Below, one piece after another: positions 22,937-30,918 of a stretch of 64,000 nt of DNA. A program made the translations under genes and the position numbers. The notes under the pieces are model-generated. The model made no database searches and was not told the origin of the DNA. It saw only the letters and a program-made list of their open reading frames with translations. This DNA is from Chitinophagaceae bacterium (lineage in GTDB: Bacteria > Bacteroidota > Bacteroidia > Chitinophagales > Chitinophagaceae): positions 62,001-126,000 of the forward strand of contig JACMLY010000030.1 of NCBI GenBank assembly GCA_014379345.1, written 5' to 3'. Numbering within the stretch: position 1 is the stretch's first letter; each line of letters begins with the position of its first letter.

Positions 22937-24040
22937 ATGCCCCGATCTTACAGTCAGTTCAAAGCCATGTGGGCCATTGCTAAAGCCAGTTTGAGGGCTT
23001 TAATGAAATCTCCATCTTCCATTGTTTTCAGCATTGCCTTTCCTCTGATATTCATTTTGATCTTCGGTTTCATGGGTGGCAGCGGACCGGTCATCAATAT
23101 CGCATTCGATAAAAATTCAGATACGGGTTCGGCAAACCCGATCATTGCGGGTCTTAAACAGGTTCCCAATATCCGCATTAGCCGATTGCCCGAGAAACAG
23201 GTAGAGGAAAATTTAAGTAAAGGAAGGATCACGGCTGTGCTTCATATTTCCGCGAACAAAGATTCTTCACAACCAAAGTACAAGGTGAATATAAAAAGTT
23301 CCACTGCGGGTGCTGACAGGATCAATATTCTAAGGTCTATTGTACAAACAGCGGTGTACAATGCCGAATATTATTCAGAAGGTAAAAAAACTTCCTTCGC
23401 CACAATCACTGAAGAGCACACCCAGGGAAGGATCTATCGCACGATTGATTTTATTTTACCTGGGCAATTGGGATTTTCATTATTAAGTACGGGCGTTTTC
23501 GGCATTGCGTTTATGTTGTTTAATCTTAGGGAAACGCTGGTTCTAAAACGCTACTATGCTTCTCCTATCAGGAAGGGTTTTATTCTTTTGGGCGAAGGAT
23601 TGGCAAGAGTTATTTTCCAGCTTTTTGTTTCTGCGTTTATACTTCTTCTTGGTAAGTATTTTTTTAAGTTCACGCTCGTCAACGGATGGATCACATTTGC
23701 GGAATTACTTGTATTGAGTATGGCAGGCATCCTGGTATTTATGGGTTTTGGGTTTTTTATCAGTGGGGTATCAAAAAATATGAACGCTGTACCTGTGCTG
23801 ACAAACCTGATAGGCTTTCCTCAGTTCCTTTTATCGGGAACTTTTTTCCCTACGGATAATTTTCCTTCATGGTTAAAACCCGTTGCCGATGTATTGCCTC
23901 TAAAACATTTGAACGATGCAATGCGTAATGTTGCCTTTGAAGGATCGCACCTTACGGATTGTGGCAAACAGCTGGGCATCCTGGCTATCTGGGCAATCGT
24001 AATGTATGCGTTATCTGTGAAGGTGTACAAGTGGGATTAA
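22937..24040 (+). CDS. ABC-2 type transporter permease
   Basis: 367 residues. The first helix (PSSIVFSIAFPLIFILIFGF, about residues 26-45) is followed by a periplasmic domain of about 130 residues and then five clustered helices from about residue 175 (PGQLGFSLLSTGVFGIAFML, VIFQLFVSAFILLLGKYFF and so on). The signature FLLSGTFFPTDNFPSWLKPV and DVLPLKHLNDAMRNV near the C-terminus is the ABC-2 permease consensus (NodJ/YhgE group). It should need a separate ATP-binding subunit, but none is encoded nearby. A SRPBCC-type gene follows 11 bp after its stop. Confidence 0.9.
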   Translation: MPRSYSQFKAMWAIAKASLRALMKSPSSIVFSIAFPLIFILIFGFMGGSGPVINIAFDKNSDTGSANPIIAGLKQVPNIRISRLPEKQVEENLSKGRITAVLHISANKDSSQPKYKVNIKSSTAGADRINILRSIVQTAVYNAEYYSEGKKTSFATITEEHTQGRIYRTIDFILPGQLGFSLLSTGVFGIAFMLFNLRETLVLKRYYASPIRKGFILLGEGLARVIFQLFVSAFILLLGKYFFKFTLVNGWITFAELLVLSMAGILVFMGFGFFISGVSKNMNAVPVLTNLIGFPQFLLSGTFFPTDNFPSWLKPVADVLPLKHLNDAMRNVAFEGSHLTDCGKQLGILAIWAIVMYALSVKVYKWD

Positions 24041-24051
24041 CAGAAAATATT

Positions 24052-24546
24052 ATGAGAGTATTAAAACTTGTGTTGATAAGTATAGCTGTGTTTGGGATTT
24101 TAATTCTTGCACTTTCGCTGTTGTTTCCTTCGAGTGTGCGTATTTCCAGGGCTATTAACATCGGCGTTTCGAAAGAGGAAGTGCAGCGGGGCCTCAGTAA
24201 CTTTCGCGAATGGCAGTATTGGAACGAAATGACAAGTAAGGAAGAATTAACAAATAAAAAATTTTCGGATTCTTTTTTCTTGTCTGACCAAATGAAGGTC
24301 AGTCTGGTATCGGCATCCGGTGACGCTGTTATAACCAGTTGGGATCGTTATCAAAAAGAAAAGATCAACAGTGGATTTAACCTGATCACGGCAGCAGACA
24401 GTACGATCGTGCAATGGTATTTTGATTTTAGATTGAGGTGGTACCCGTGGGAAAAATTTGGTAGCATCATTTTTGATAAACAATTGGGGCGCCCCATGGA
24501 AAACTCATTGATGAAATTCAAAAATTTCATGGAGAACAACCGGTAA
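24052..24546 (+). CDS. Membrane-anchored SRPBCC-like protein
   Basis: 164 residues from ATG at 24052. I prefer this start to frames reaching back into the permease gene because it gives MRVLKLVLISIAVFGILILA, a clean N-terminal membrane anchor. The remainder reads like a polyketide-cyclase/SRPBCC domain, beginning SVRISRAINIGVSKEEVQRG with a NFREWQYWNEM helix and ending FGSIIFDKQLGRPMENSLMK. That pattern (anchor plus steroidogenic-acute-regulatory fold) is common in Bacteroidota. It probably binds a hydrophobic ligand at the membrane surface; none is identified. It is co-transcribed with the ABC-2 permease. Confidence 0.7.
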   Translation: MRVLKLVLISIAVFGILILALSLLFPSSVRISRAINIGVSKEEVQRGLSNFREWQYWNEMTSKEELTNKKFSDSFFLSDQMKVSLVSASGDAVITSWDRYQKEKINSGFNLITAADSTIVQWYFDFRLRWYPWEKFGSIIFDKQLGRPMENSLMKFKNFMENNR

Positions 24547-24583
24547 CTTATTAACTTCATTTTATAATTAAACATTCAACAGT

Positions 24584-25078
24584 ATGAAAAAATTATTGTT
24601 CTTATCAACAGTAGTGCTTACAGTGTTATCCGCCTGCGCGCAGGATCGGAAAAGCCCCCATGAAACAGTAGAAGGCAAAGATGTGAAAGTTACATATGGC
24701 CGGCCTTTCAAAAAAGGACGTGTCATTTTTGGTGATCTTGAGAAGTACGGCAAAGTATGGCGAACCGGAGCTGATGAAGCTACTGAAATCACATTCGCAA
24801 AAGATGCTACAGTGGCCGGTCAGCCAGTGAAAGCAGGAACGTATACGCTTTTTACCATTCCCGGAGAATCTGAGTGGACAATTATCCTGAACTCCCAATT
24901 AAAGCAATGGGGTCATTATAGTTATGACAAGTATAAAGATAAGGACGTATTACAGGTGAAAGTGCCGGCGAAGAAAACAGACAAGGTCATCGAACAACAT
25001 ACGATACGCTTCAATGATGCCGGTATGGTGATCGAATGGGATCAGACACAGGTAGAAGTTCCAATCAGTTCGAACTGA
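24584..25078 (+). CDS. DUF2911 lipoprotein
   Basis: 164 residues. The signal MKKLLFLSTVVLTVLSAC ends in a lipobox with Cys at residue 18. The body carries RKSPHETVEGKDVKVTYGRP, GRVIFGDLEKYGKVWRTGAD and AGTYTLFTIPGESEWTIILN, which are the diagnostic DUF2911 motifs. The domain is a small beta sandwich, common and often multi-copy in Bacteroidota, with unknown function. It lies 37 bp after the SRPBCC gene and could be part of the same transcript. A palindromic repeat begins 52 bp after the stop. Confidence 0.9.
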   Translation: MKKLLFLSTVVLTVLSACAQDRKSPHETVEGKDVKVTYGRPFKKGRVIFGDLEKYGKVWRTGADEATEITFAKDATVAGQPVKAGTYTLFTIPGESEWTIILNSQLKQWGHYSYDKYKDKDVLQVKVPAKKTDKVIEQHTIRFNDAGMVIEWDQTQVEVPISSN

Positions 25079-25129
25079 ACTGTCTTGTAACGAACCAGCA
25101 AGGGCTTTTTCAGATTCCTGATGTAAAAA

Positions 25130-25206
25130 TTGCCACGAAGGCACTAAGACACAAGATTTGGATTTCAAACTTCCATTTACTTTGTGACTTAGTGCCTTCG
25201 TGGCAA
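25130..25206. repeat. Palindromic repeat (TTGCCACGAAGGCACTAAG)
   Basis: The left arm TTGCCACGAAGGCACTAAGA and the right arm, ending CTTAGTGCCTTCGTGGCAA, match over 22 bp with one mismatch around a loop of about 28 bases. It sits between convergent DUF2911 and bioA genes. Confidence 0.88.
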
Positions 25207-25232
25207 AATAAAGCGTTACCAACAGCCGCTTT

Positions 25233-26621
25233 TTATATTTCATTTAATATCTCAATAATCACATCATATACTTTCTGCAGCTGGGTTTTTGTTATACAAT
25301 ATGGAGGCATTATATATACCGTGTTCCCCAATGGCCGTATAAAAACTCCTTTTGCTAAAGCTTTTTGAGTAATGGCGGCGCTTATATTATTAAGATAATC
25401 ATCCTTACCTTCTGTTTGTATTTCAAATGCGAGAATGGTGCCAAGACAACGATAGTGCTTGGTTTGTAGTTTGTGGTTGGTGGTTTGAAGTTGTATTAGA
25501 AATTGTTGATGTTGTTGATTGATCCTTTCAATATTTTCAAGACAATCCTGTTGCTGCAATAGATCAAGACTTGCTAAACCGGCAGTACAGGCTAAGGGAT
25601 TCGCTGTGTAAGAATGCCCATGAAAAAATGTTTTAAGCCTGTCGTCACTTACAAATGCGTCGTGGATCTTTTTGGAGCAGGCTGTTACACCCAAAGCCAT
25701 ATAGCCGCCCGTTAATCCTTTTGATAAACAGATAATATCGGGCTGGCATGGCAAGTATGCTGATGCGAACAACCTGCCTGTTCTTCCAAAACCAGTCATC
25801 ACTTCATCGGCGATGCAAATGATACCATATTCCTGTAGTGTATTTAGTAATTGGTTCAGCGGTCCTGCCTCAATCATTTTCATTCCTCCAGCACCTTGTA
25901 ACAACGGTTCGTAAATAAAGCAGGCGATTTCATCCGGGTGAATGGTGAGCCTGCCTGTCCGGCAGGCAGGTGATGAGCCTTCCTGCCCGGCAGGCATGTA
26001 GTGGGTGACACCCTTTGAAAAGTTTAGGATGATATCGTGTAAATTAGTTGGATCAATAAAAATGACTTCAAACAATTTATCCTGGAAAGCAAGTGTAAAA
26101 ATTCCGCGGTCACTCACACTCATTGCGCCGAAAGTATCCCCATGATAAGAATTTTTTAAAGCAAGGATCTTATTCCGTCTTTTTCCATCCAGCATCCCGT
26201 ATCCGGAATCCTGTAGCTTGTATTCCGCCCCCATATTCCACCAATACTGAATAGCCATCTTGATAGCAACTTCCACGGCAGTAGACCCGTTATCAGAATA
26301 AAATACTTTAGAGAAATTACCTGGCAGGATCCGTAAAAGCCTTTCCGCCAATTGCACTGCAGGCTCGTGGGTAAAGCCTGCGAATATTACCTGTTCAAGG
26401 GTTTTTGCCTGTTCGTATATTTTGTCAGCGATATAAGGATGCGCATGTCCATGCAGATTCACCCACCAGCTACTGATCGCATCTATATAGGAATTCCCAT
26501 TTGCATCTACCAGGTATACCCCCTCCCCCTTAATTACCGGAATCGGATCAGGTGCATATTTTTGAGGGGTATAAGGATGCCAGACCACCAGTTTGTCTCT
26601 TTCTGCCAGGGAATTTTCCAT
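25233..26621 (-). CDS. bioA: Adenosylmethionine-8-amino-7-oxononanoate aminotransferase with insertions
   Basis: 462 residues against about 425-430 usual for BioA. The start, LVVWHPYTPQKYAPDPIPV, and SWWVNLHGHAHPYIADKIYE are class-III aminotransferase/BioA hallmarks. YHGDTFGAMSVSDRG, EPLLQGAGGM, DEVMTGFGRTG and the pyridoxal-phosphate Lys301 in CLSKGLTGGYM are all intact, so the enzyme may still work. It converts KAPA to DAPA in biotin synthesis using SAM. Two stretches have no counterpart in ordinary BioA: residues 134-148 (YKLQDSGYGMLDGKR) and about 205-227 (VTHYMPAGQEGSSPACRTGR...). A third, about 377-390 (LQTTNHKLQTKHY), looks repeat-derived. All three are encoded by DNA resembling short dispersed repeats. 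No other bio genes are nearby. Confidence 0.93.
   Translation of the reverse strand: MENSLAERDKLVVWHPYTPQKYAPDPIPVIKGEGVYLVDANGNSYIDAISSWWVNLHGHAHPYIADKIYEQAKTLEQVIFAGFTHEPAVQLAERLLRILPGNFSKVFYSDNGSTAVEVAIKMAIQYWWNMGAEYKLQDSGYGMLDGKRRNKILALKNSYHGDTFGAMSVSDRGIFTLAFQDKLFEVIFIDPTNLHDIILNFSKGVTHYMPAGQEGSSPACRTGRLTIHPDEIACFIYEPLLQGAGGMKMIEAGPLNQLLNTLQEYGIICIADEVMTGFGRTGRLFASAYLPCQPDIICLSKGLTGGYMALGVTACSKKIHDAFVSDDRLKTFFHGHSYTANPLACTAGLASLDLLQQQDCLENIERINQQHQQFLIQLQTTNHKLQTKHYRCLGTILAFEIQTEGKDDYLNNISAAITQKALAKGVFIRPLGNTVYIMPPYCITKTQLQKVYDVIIEILNEI
25941..26009. repeat. CCTGCC/GGCAGG palindromes inserted in bioA
   Basis: Within the coding region, CCTGCCTGTCCGGCAGG (25950-25966) and CCTGCCCGGCAGG (25982-25994) are two adjacent palindromes. 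They encode the extra residues of BioA (about 205-227). They are GC-rich compared with the surrounding gene. Confidence 0.75.
26178..26222. repeat. GGATAC-word repeat inserted in bioA
   Basis: On the minus strand this 45-bp stretch reads CAGGATTCCGGATACGGGAT then GCTGGATG. This is the same word type as the intergenic repeat at 1155-1190. It encodes residues 134-148, absent from typical BioA. Confidence 0.65.
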
Positions 26622-26718
26622 ATTGCCAAAGATAAGGCCCGGAAACTTCGATGAAAGGAAAACTGGTGCAACGGTTTAATCCCTTCTATTGTCAAGTGAA
26701 AGCATCATATTCCGGATA

Positions 26719-27279
26719 ATGGATTTCGAAAGACTGGTAAAAGACTGTATAAAGGGGCGGCCCGATGCCCAGAAGCAGCTCTACGATCATTTTGCGGAGA
26801 GCATGCTGGGTATTTGTTATAGGTATACCAAATCAAAAACAGACGCGGAAGATGTATTGCAGGATGGATTCGTGAAAGTTTTCAGGAATCTGAATCAATT
26901 CAAATTCGAAGGGGAATTGGGTGGCTGGATCAGACGGATAATGGTAAATACCGCCTTAAATTACCTGAAACAAAACAGGCGCTATCAGTCAGATCTCTCG
27001 TTCCAGGACCAAAGCCTTCACCCCGTTTCAAATGACAATCCCGAAGTGACCATGAATGCAAAAGACCTTGCAGAATTAGTAAGACAATTGCCGACAGGCT
27101 ATCAAACCATTTTCAATTTACATGCAGTAGAAGGATTTACCCATGTTGAAATAGGAGCTATGATGGGGATCAATGAAGGCACGTCCAGATCGCAATACGC
27201 GAGAGCGCGTGCCTTATTGATCGAATGGCTGAACACACAGCAAAATGCTATAAAAAAAGCAAATTATGTCCGACCATAA
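26719..27279 (+). CDS. ECF-type RNA polymerase sigma factor
   Basis: 186 residues from ATG at 26719 (MDFERLVKDCIKGRPDAQKQ). The TTG at 26689 seems less likely as start. Sigma region 2 is at about residues 18-85, with YDHFAESMLGICYRYTKSKT, DAEDVLQDGFVKVFRNLNQF and the -10 recognition segment GGWIRRIMVNTALNYLKQ. Region 4 is at about 118-170, with LPTGYQTIFNLHAVEGFTHV and EIGAMMGINEGTSRSQYARA as the helix-turn-helix. It directs RNA polymerase to a private promoter set. The 3' end overlaps the next gene by 14 bp, so translational coupling with a putative membrane partner is likely. Confidence 0.94.
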   Translation: MDFERLVKDCIKGRPDAQKQLYDHFAESMLGICYRYTKSKTDAEDVLQDGFVKVFRNLNQFKFEGELGGWIRRIMVNTALNYLKQNRRYQSDLSFQDQSLHPVSNDNPEVTMNAKDLAELVRQLPTGYQTIFNLHAVEGFTHVEIGAMMGINEGTSRSQYARARALLIEWLNTQQNAIKKANYVRP

Positions 27280-28882
27280 TTTTGAAAAACAGATTCAGCA
27301 GAAGCTGGATGAATTGAAAATTCCTCCGGCGGACACGGTATGGTCCGGGGTGGAAGCCCAGATACGGAAAGACAAACGCCGCAGGAGAGGGGTCATCTTT
27401 TTGCCATTGTTGTTCCTGTTAATTGGAGCTGGCGTTTATTTTATTTTCCAGGATACAGTTTCGTTAAGAAACGGATCTGTTACAAAATCACCCTCCACAA
27501 AAACAAATCCAAATCAAAATAGCAATAATTCTACTCCGGAAAATTCAACACCCGTAAAAGATCCCGCCCTTAAAGATCTTCAACAGGATAACAGTGACAA
27601 TAAAACGGAACGATCTGCAACCAAAAATGCACAGATTGAACCTAAACGTAAAAATCAAACCTCGGAGATTGCCTTAAGTTCGAATAAGGTCGACAAGAAT
27701 AATTTGAACGATGATAAAGTAAAAGCATCCGGGTTAAAATATGGATCAGAAAAACAGTTGAAGAAAGAAACCGCCGGCACACCAAATAGACAAACTCAGG
27801 AGAAAAATAATTTCCCACAGGCAAATGGTACTGACCTGGAGGTTGTGGATCGCCCTTACACTGATAACAGCGTGAAAAAAGCAAATGACAAAAAACAACA
27901 GGACGAGAGTGCGCCATTGATTGACAAACAAGATAAAACTGACAAACAAGAAAACACTACCATACAGGTTCCGGATTCTCCGGCTGGTAAGAAAATGATG
28001 AATAGTACGGTCGAAAACAAAGTAGCCGATTCAATCAACAGTGACCCCGTGAGCCAGGTAAAAGGTACTGATACTGCGCTGGCAGGAAATCTTACCTTGG
28101 AGAAAAAGACAGCTGAAAAAAGAACAAAACAATCACGCTGGAAATGGGGTTTGAGTGCTTCGGCAGGCCTTTCAAATCTGATGGAAGGGGGTTTTTTTAA
28201 TAATGTTCTGGGTGGAGAAAAGGCGATGGTGGCTGATGTTTCGAGCAATTCTCTCAATAGTGGTGCACCCGGACCCACGGGTATTGTTCACAGCCCCTCT
28301 GCCATTAAAAAAGGATTTTCATTTTCGATAGGAGCGTTTGTACAAACAAATCTTTCAAAAAGATTGTCGCTATCAACAGGGATCAGGTACAATCAGCATT
28401 CCAACTACATACAAGTTGGAAACCGGGTCGATACCGGAGCGTTTCTTCAGGTACAGAATGCCTTTGGATCTCGCAATGTGACCCAGTATTATAACGCTAC
28501 GCCAGTGCCTGTGACGCATAAGTACACCAATCGTTTTCATTTTATTGAGCTACCCATCTTACTCAATGCACGTTTAACCAGGAGCAATCGCTTACCTGTT
28601 TCCTGGAACGCCGGCTTTTCATTGTCGTACCTGATTTCAGCAAATGCCCTGCATTTTGATGGTAACACCGGTGTTTATTATAAGGATAATGGACTGTTCA
28701 ATAAACTGCAGACCAATTTTACCACGGGATTTTCATTGTCGCTATGGAATAATTCCAGATTCCCCGTTCAGATAGGACCACAACTTCAGTATGGACTTAC
28801 TAATCTCATGAAACAGGAAGTTAATGCCAGTAAACACCTTTTCTATTTTGGCTTGAATACCAGGATTTTTTTAAAGAAATAA
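27266..28882 (+). CDS. Putative trans-envelope anti-sigma-like protein with C-terminal beta-barrel
   Basis: 538 residues. A 40-residue cytoplasmic start (MSDHNFEKQIQQKLDELKIP, VWSGVEAQIRKDKRRRR) precedes one membrane helix (VIFLPLLFLLIGAGVYFIF, about 43-61). Then come about 220 residues of Asn/Lys/Gln/Thr/Ser-rich low complexity (SPSTKTNPNQNSNNSTPENS). From about residue 285 there are alternating strands (WKWGLSASAGLSNLMEGGFF, GFSFSIGAFVQTNLSKRLSL, GIRYNQHSNYIQVG) that end FYFGLNTRIFLKK, typical of outer-membrane barrels of the OMP_b-brl group. The position right after an ECF sigma gene, with overlap, implies an anti-sigma role for the N-terminus. The single-chain cytoplasm-to-outer-membrane layout is inferred, not proven. 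Confidence 0.75.
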   Translation: MSDHNFEKQIQQKLDELKIPPADTVWSGVEAQIRKDKRRRRGVIFLPLLFLLIGAGVYFIFQDTVSLRNGSVTKSPSTKTNPNQNSNNSTPENSTPVKDPALKDLQQDNSDNKTERSATKNAQIEPKRKNQTSEIALSSNKVDKNNLNDDKVKASGLKYGSEKQLKKETAGTPNRQTQEKNNFPQANGTDLEVVDRPYTDNSVKKANDKKQQDESAPLIDKQDKTDKQENTTIQVPDSPAGKKMMNSTVENKVADSINSDPVSQVKGTDTALAGNLTLEKKTAEKRTKQSRWKWGLSASAGLSNLMEGGFFNNVLGGEKAMVADVSSNSLNSGAPGPTGIVHSPSAIKKGFSFSIGAFVQTNLSKRLSLSTGIRYNQHSNYIQVGNRVDTGAFLQVQNAFGSRNVTQYYNATPVPVTHKYTNRFHFIELPILLNARLTRSNRLPVSWNAGFSLSYLISANALHFDGNTGVYYKDNGLFNKLQTNFTTGFSLSLWNNSRFPVQIGPQLQYGLTNLMKQEVNASKHLFYFGLNTRIFLKK

Positions 28883-28939
28883 TATCGGTTGAACGCAACG
28901 GTTGTTGCTGTTGATATGTCAACCGTAAAATCGATTGCC

Positions 28940-30211
28940 ATGACTAAGATATTTACATCATTCAGTAAACTTATTGGTTTATTTATTGGAATGTTTTTTT
29001 TGGCTGGTTGTGTAAAAGATAACTGCACACAAACATATTCTTATTTCATGCCGGTATACAGGACGAGTGCAGAGGTAAGAGCGAATATCAAAAGCAATCA
29101 ACCTAGGGAAATTGAAAGGCCGGGTAAACTTTTTATTAAGGATAATTATATTTTTTTAAATGAGATTGATAAGGGCATTCATATTATAGACAACGTCAAT
29201 CCCTCCGCTCCTAAAAATGTTGCTTTTATTGATATTCCCGGTAATATGGATCTGGCTGTTAAAGGCAATATTTTGTATGCGGATTTGTACACAGACCTGC
29301 TAACGATCGATATAACGAATCCTTTGAAGGTTGTTGTAAAGTCTATCATTGACAATGCATTTCCTTACCGCCATTACTCGGGTAGCTTTAGTGCCGATAA
29401 ACAAATGATCATTGTAGATTGGGAAAAACGGGATACGACCGTTAGCGTAGACTGTAAAGGTGGCCGTATGTCTATATGGAATTGTTCCAACTGCATGGTA
29501 TTTGACGCTGCACTGGCAAACTCCGGTGGCAGTAGTCAAAAATCTACCTCTCCATTTGGAATGGGCGGTTCAATGGCAAGATTTACGATTGTTAATTCGC
29601 ATCTCTACACTGTCAGCGATCAATCATTGGATGTATTTAGCATTTCAAACCCGCAAACGCCTGCGTTTACTTCAAAACTTCAGTTGGGCTGGGGCATTGA
29701 GACTATATATCCTTTTAAAAATAAATTATTCATCGGCTCCAATACAGGTATGTTTATTTATGATATTACTAATCCATCACAGCCTTCCAAGCAGGGATCG
29801 TTCACCCATGTAAGAACATGCGATCCTGTTATTGCGGACGATAAATATGCGTATATCACCTTGCGATCTGGAAGTACATGCCAGGGTTTTACAAACCAGC
29901 TGGATGTTTTAAATATTGAAGATATTTTCCATCCAACATTGGTAAAATCGTATCCCATGACCAATCCGCATGGTTTATCGAAGGATGGAGATTTACTATT
30001 CATATGCGATGGAAAGCAGGGATTAAAAGTGTACAATGCAACGAACGCGAATTCCATTTCATTGATTAAACAGATTATCGGGCCCGAAACTTATGACGTG
30101 ATTGCATGGAACGATGTGGCTATTGTTTCAGCAGCTGATGGATTGTACCAATATAATTATTCGGATGTCAACAATATCAAGCTGTTAAGTAAAACAGTTT
30201 GGAAAAAATAA
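28940..30211 (+). CDS. LVIVD-repeat lipoprotein
   Basis: 423 residues from ATG at 28940. The signal MTKIFTSFSKLIGLFIGMFF plus LAGC gives a lipobox (Cys at 24). The body is a series of beta-propeller blades of the LVIVD type (GKLFIKDNYIFLNEIDKGIH, IIDNVNPSAPKNVAFIDIPG, LLTIDITNPLKVVVKSI, MFIYDITNPSQPSKQGSFTH, LDVLNIEDIFHPTLVKSYPM). Each blade ends in a D-x-T/S/N-x-P turn. An SVDCKGGRMSIWNCSNCMVF insert carries Cys residues. It should be surface-exposed or periplasmic, binding protein or glycan partners. The start is 57 bp after the barrel gene, so it is the third gene of the sigma operon. An earlier TTG (28889) is not favoured. Confidence 0.88.
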   Translation: MTKIFTSFSKLIGLFIGMFFLAGCVKDNCTQTYSYFMPVYRTSAEVRANIKSNQPREIERPGKLFIKDNYIFLNEIDKGIHIIDNVNPSAPKNVAFIDIPGNMDLAVKGNILYADLYTDLLTIDITNPLKVVVKSIIDNAFPYRHYSGSFSADKQMIIVDWEKRDTTVSVDCKGGRMSIWNCSNCMVFDAALANSGGSSQKSTSPFGMGGSMARFTIVNSHLYTVSDQSLDVFSISNPQTPAFTSKLQLGWGIETIYPFKNKLFIGSNTGMFIYDITNPSQPSKQGSFTHVRTCDPVIADDKYAYITLRSGSTCQGFTNQLDVLNIEDIFHPTLVKSYPMTNPHGLSKDGDLLFICDGKQGLKVYNATNANSISLIKQIIGPETYDVIAWNDVAIVSAADGLYQYNYSDVNNIKLLSKTVWKK

Positions 30212-30217
30212 AAACTT

Positions 30218-30811
30218 ATGCGTGGGATATCTTTTCTGGCAATCGTTATAAGTCTTTCAACTTTTTCGCTGAGCGCACAGGATAAACAACAACCTGTTAA
30301 AAGCAAGGGCAACTGTTCCTGTGGGTTTCAATCCCTTTTACAGGTGGGCCTGCTGGAAGGGGCTTCCGGACCTTCATGGAGTTTACAAACGGTCAACGGC
30401 ATTTATTATAAAAGCTGGTTTGCCGGGATCGGTGGAGGATTGGACTATTATACCATGCGAACCATTCCTTTGTTTTTGGATGTACGAAAAGAATTATTCC
30501 GGAAAACCAGAACGCCTTTCCTGTATGCAGATGCCGGCATCCATTTTGACTGGTTAAAAGCAAAGGAAAAACCTGGATGGGGAAAGAGTGAGTACGATCG
30601 TGGTTTTTATTATGATGCCGGATTCGGGTATAAATTAGGCTTTGCGAACCGAGATGCGATTCTTTTAAGTCTGGGCTATACAATGAAAAGATTGCGTGAA
30701 GAAAGAGTTGTGACTATCCAGTGTACGCAGCCCCCCTGCGATCCTTCTACGGATTATTATAAATATAAATTCAGCCGACTGAGTCTTAAGATAGGCTGGC
30801 AGTTTCGGTGA
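30218..30811 (+). CDS. Small outer-membrane beta-barrel-like protein
   Basis: 197 residues. A signal peptide (MRGISFLAIVISLSTFSLSA, cut before QDKQQ) precedes a Cys pair NCSCGFQSL. Strand-like segments then alternate (FAGIGGGLDYYTMRTIPLFL, PFLYADAGIHFDWLKAKEKP, YYDAGFGYKLGFANRDAILL, FSRLSLKIGWQFR), ending in Phe-Arg, the look of an eight-stranded barrel. The start is 6 bp after the LVIVD gene stop. It is the last gene of the sigma-barrel-LVIVD operon, and an inverted repeat follows 14 bp after its stop. No family name can be given. Confidence 0.75.
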   Translation: MRGISFLAIVISLSTFSLSAQDKQQPVKSKGNCSCGFQSLLQVGLLEGASGPSWSLQTVNGIYYKSWFAGIGGGLDYYTMRTIPLFLDVRKELFRKTRTPFLYADAGIHFDWLKAKEKPGWGKSEYDRGFYYDAGFGYKLGFANRDAILLSLGYTMKRLREERVVTIQCTQPPCDPSTDYYKYKFSRLSLKIGWQFR

Positions 30812-30824
30812 GGTACTGGATTTT

Positions 30825-30886
30825 TCTTGGTGTTCTTTGTGCACCTTTGAATATTATATCGGAAAGGTTCACAAAGAACGCAAGGA
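30825..30886. repeat. Inverted repeat (TTCTTTGTG type) after the sigma operon
   Basis: The left arm TCTTGGTGTTCTTTGTGCAC and the right arm GTTCACAAAGAACGCAAGGA pair with few mismatches around an AT-rich loop. It probably belongs to the same family as 16762-16880 and may end the operon's transcript. Confidence 0.7.
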
Positions 30887-30918
30887 GAACACACAACAGA
30901 CACGCAGAAAACGAGGGT

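Noticed and set aside
28889-28939. TTG start adding 17 residues to the LVIVD lipoprotein
   Set aside because: The extension destroys the clean lipoprotein signal that begins at the ATG at 28940.
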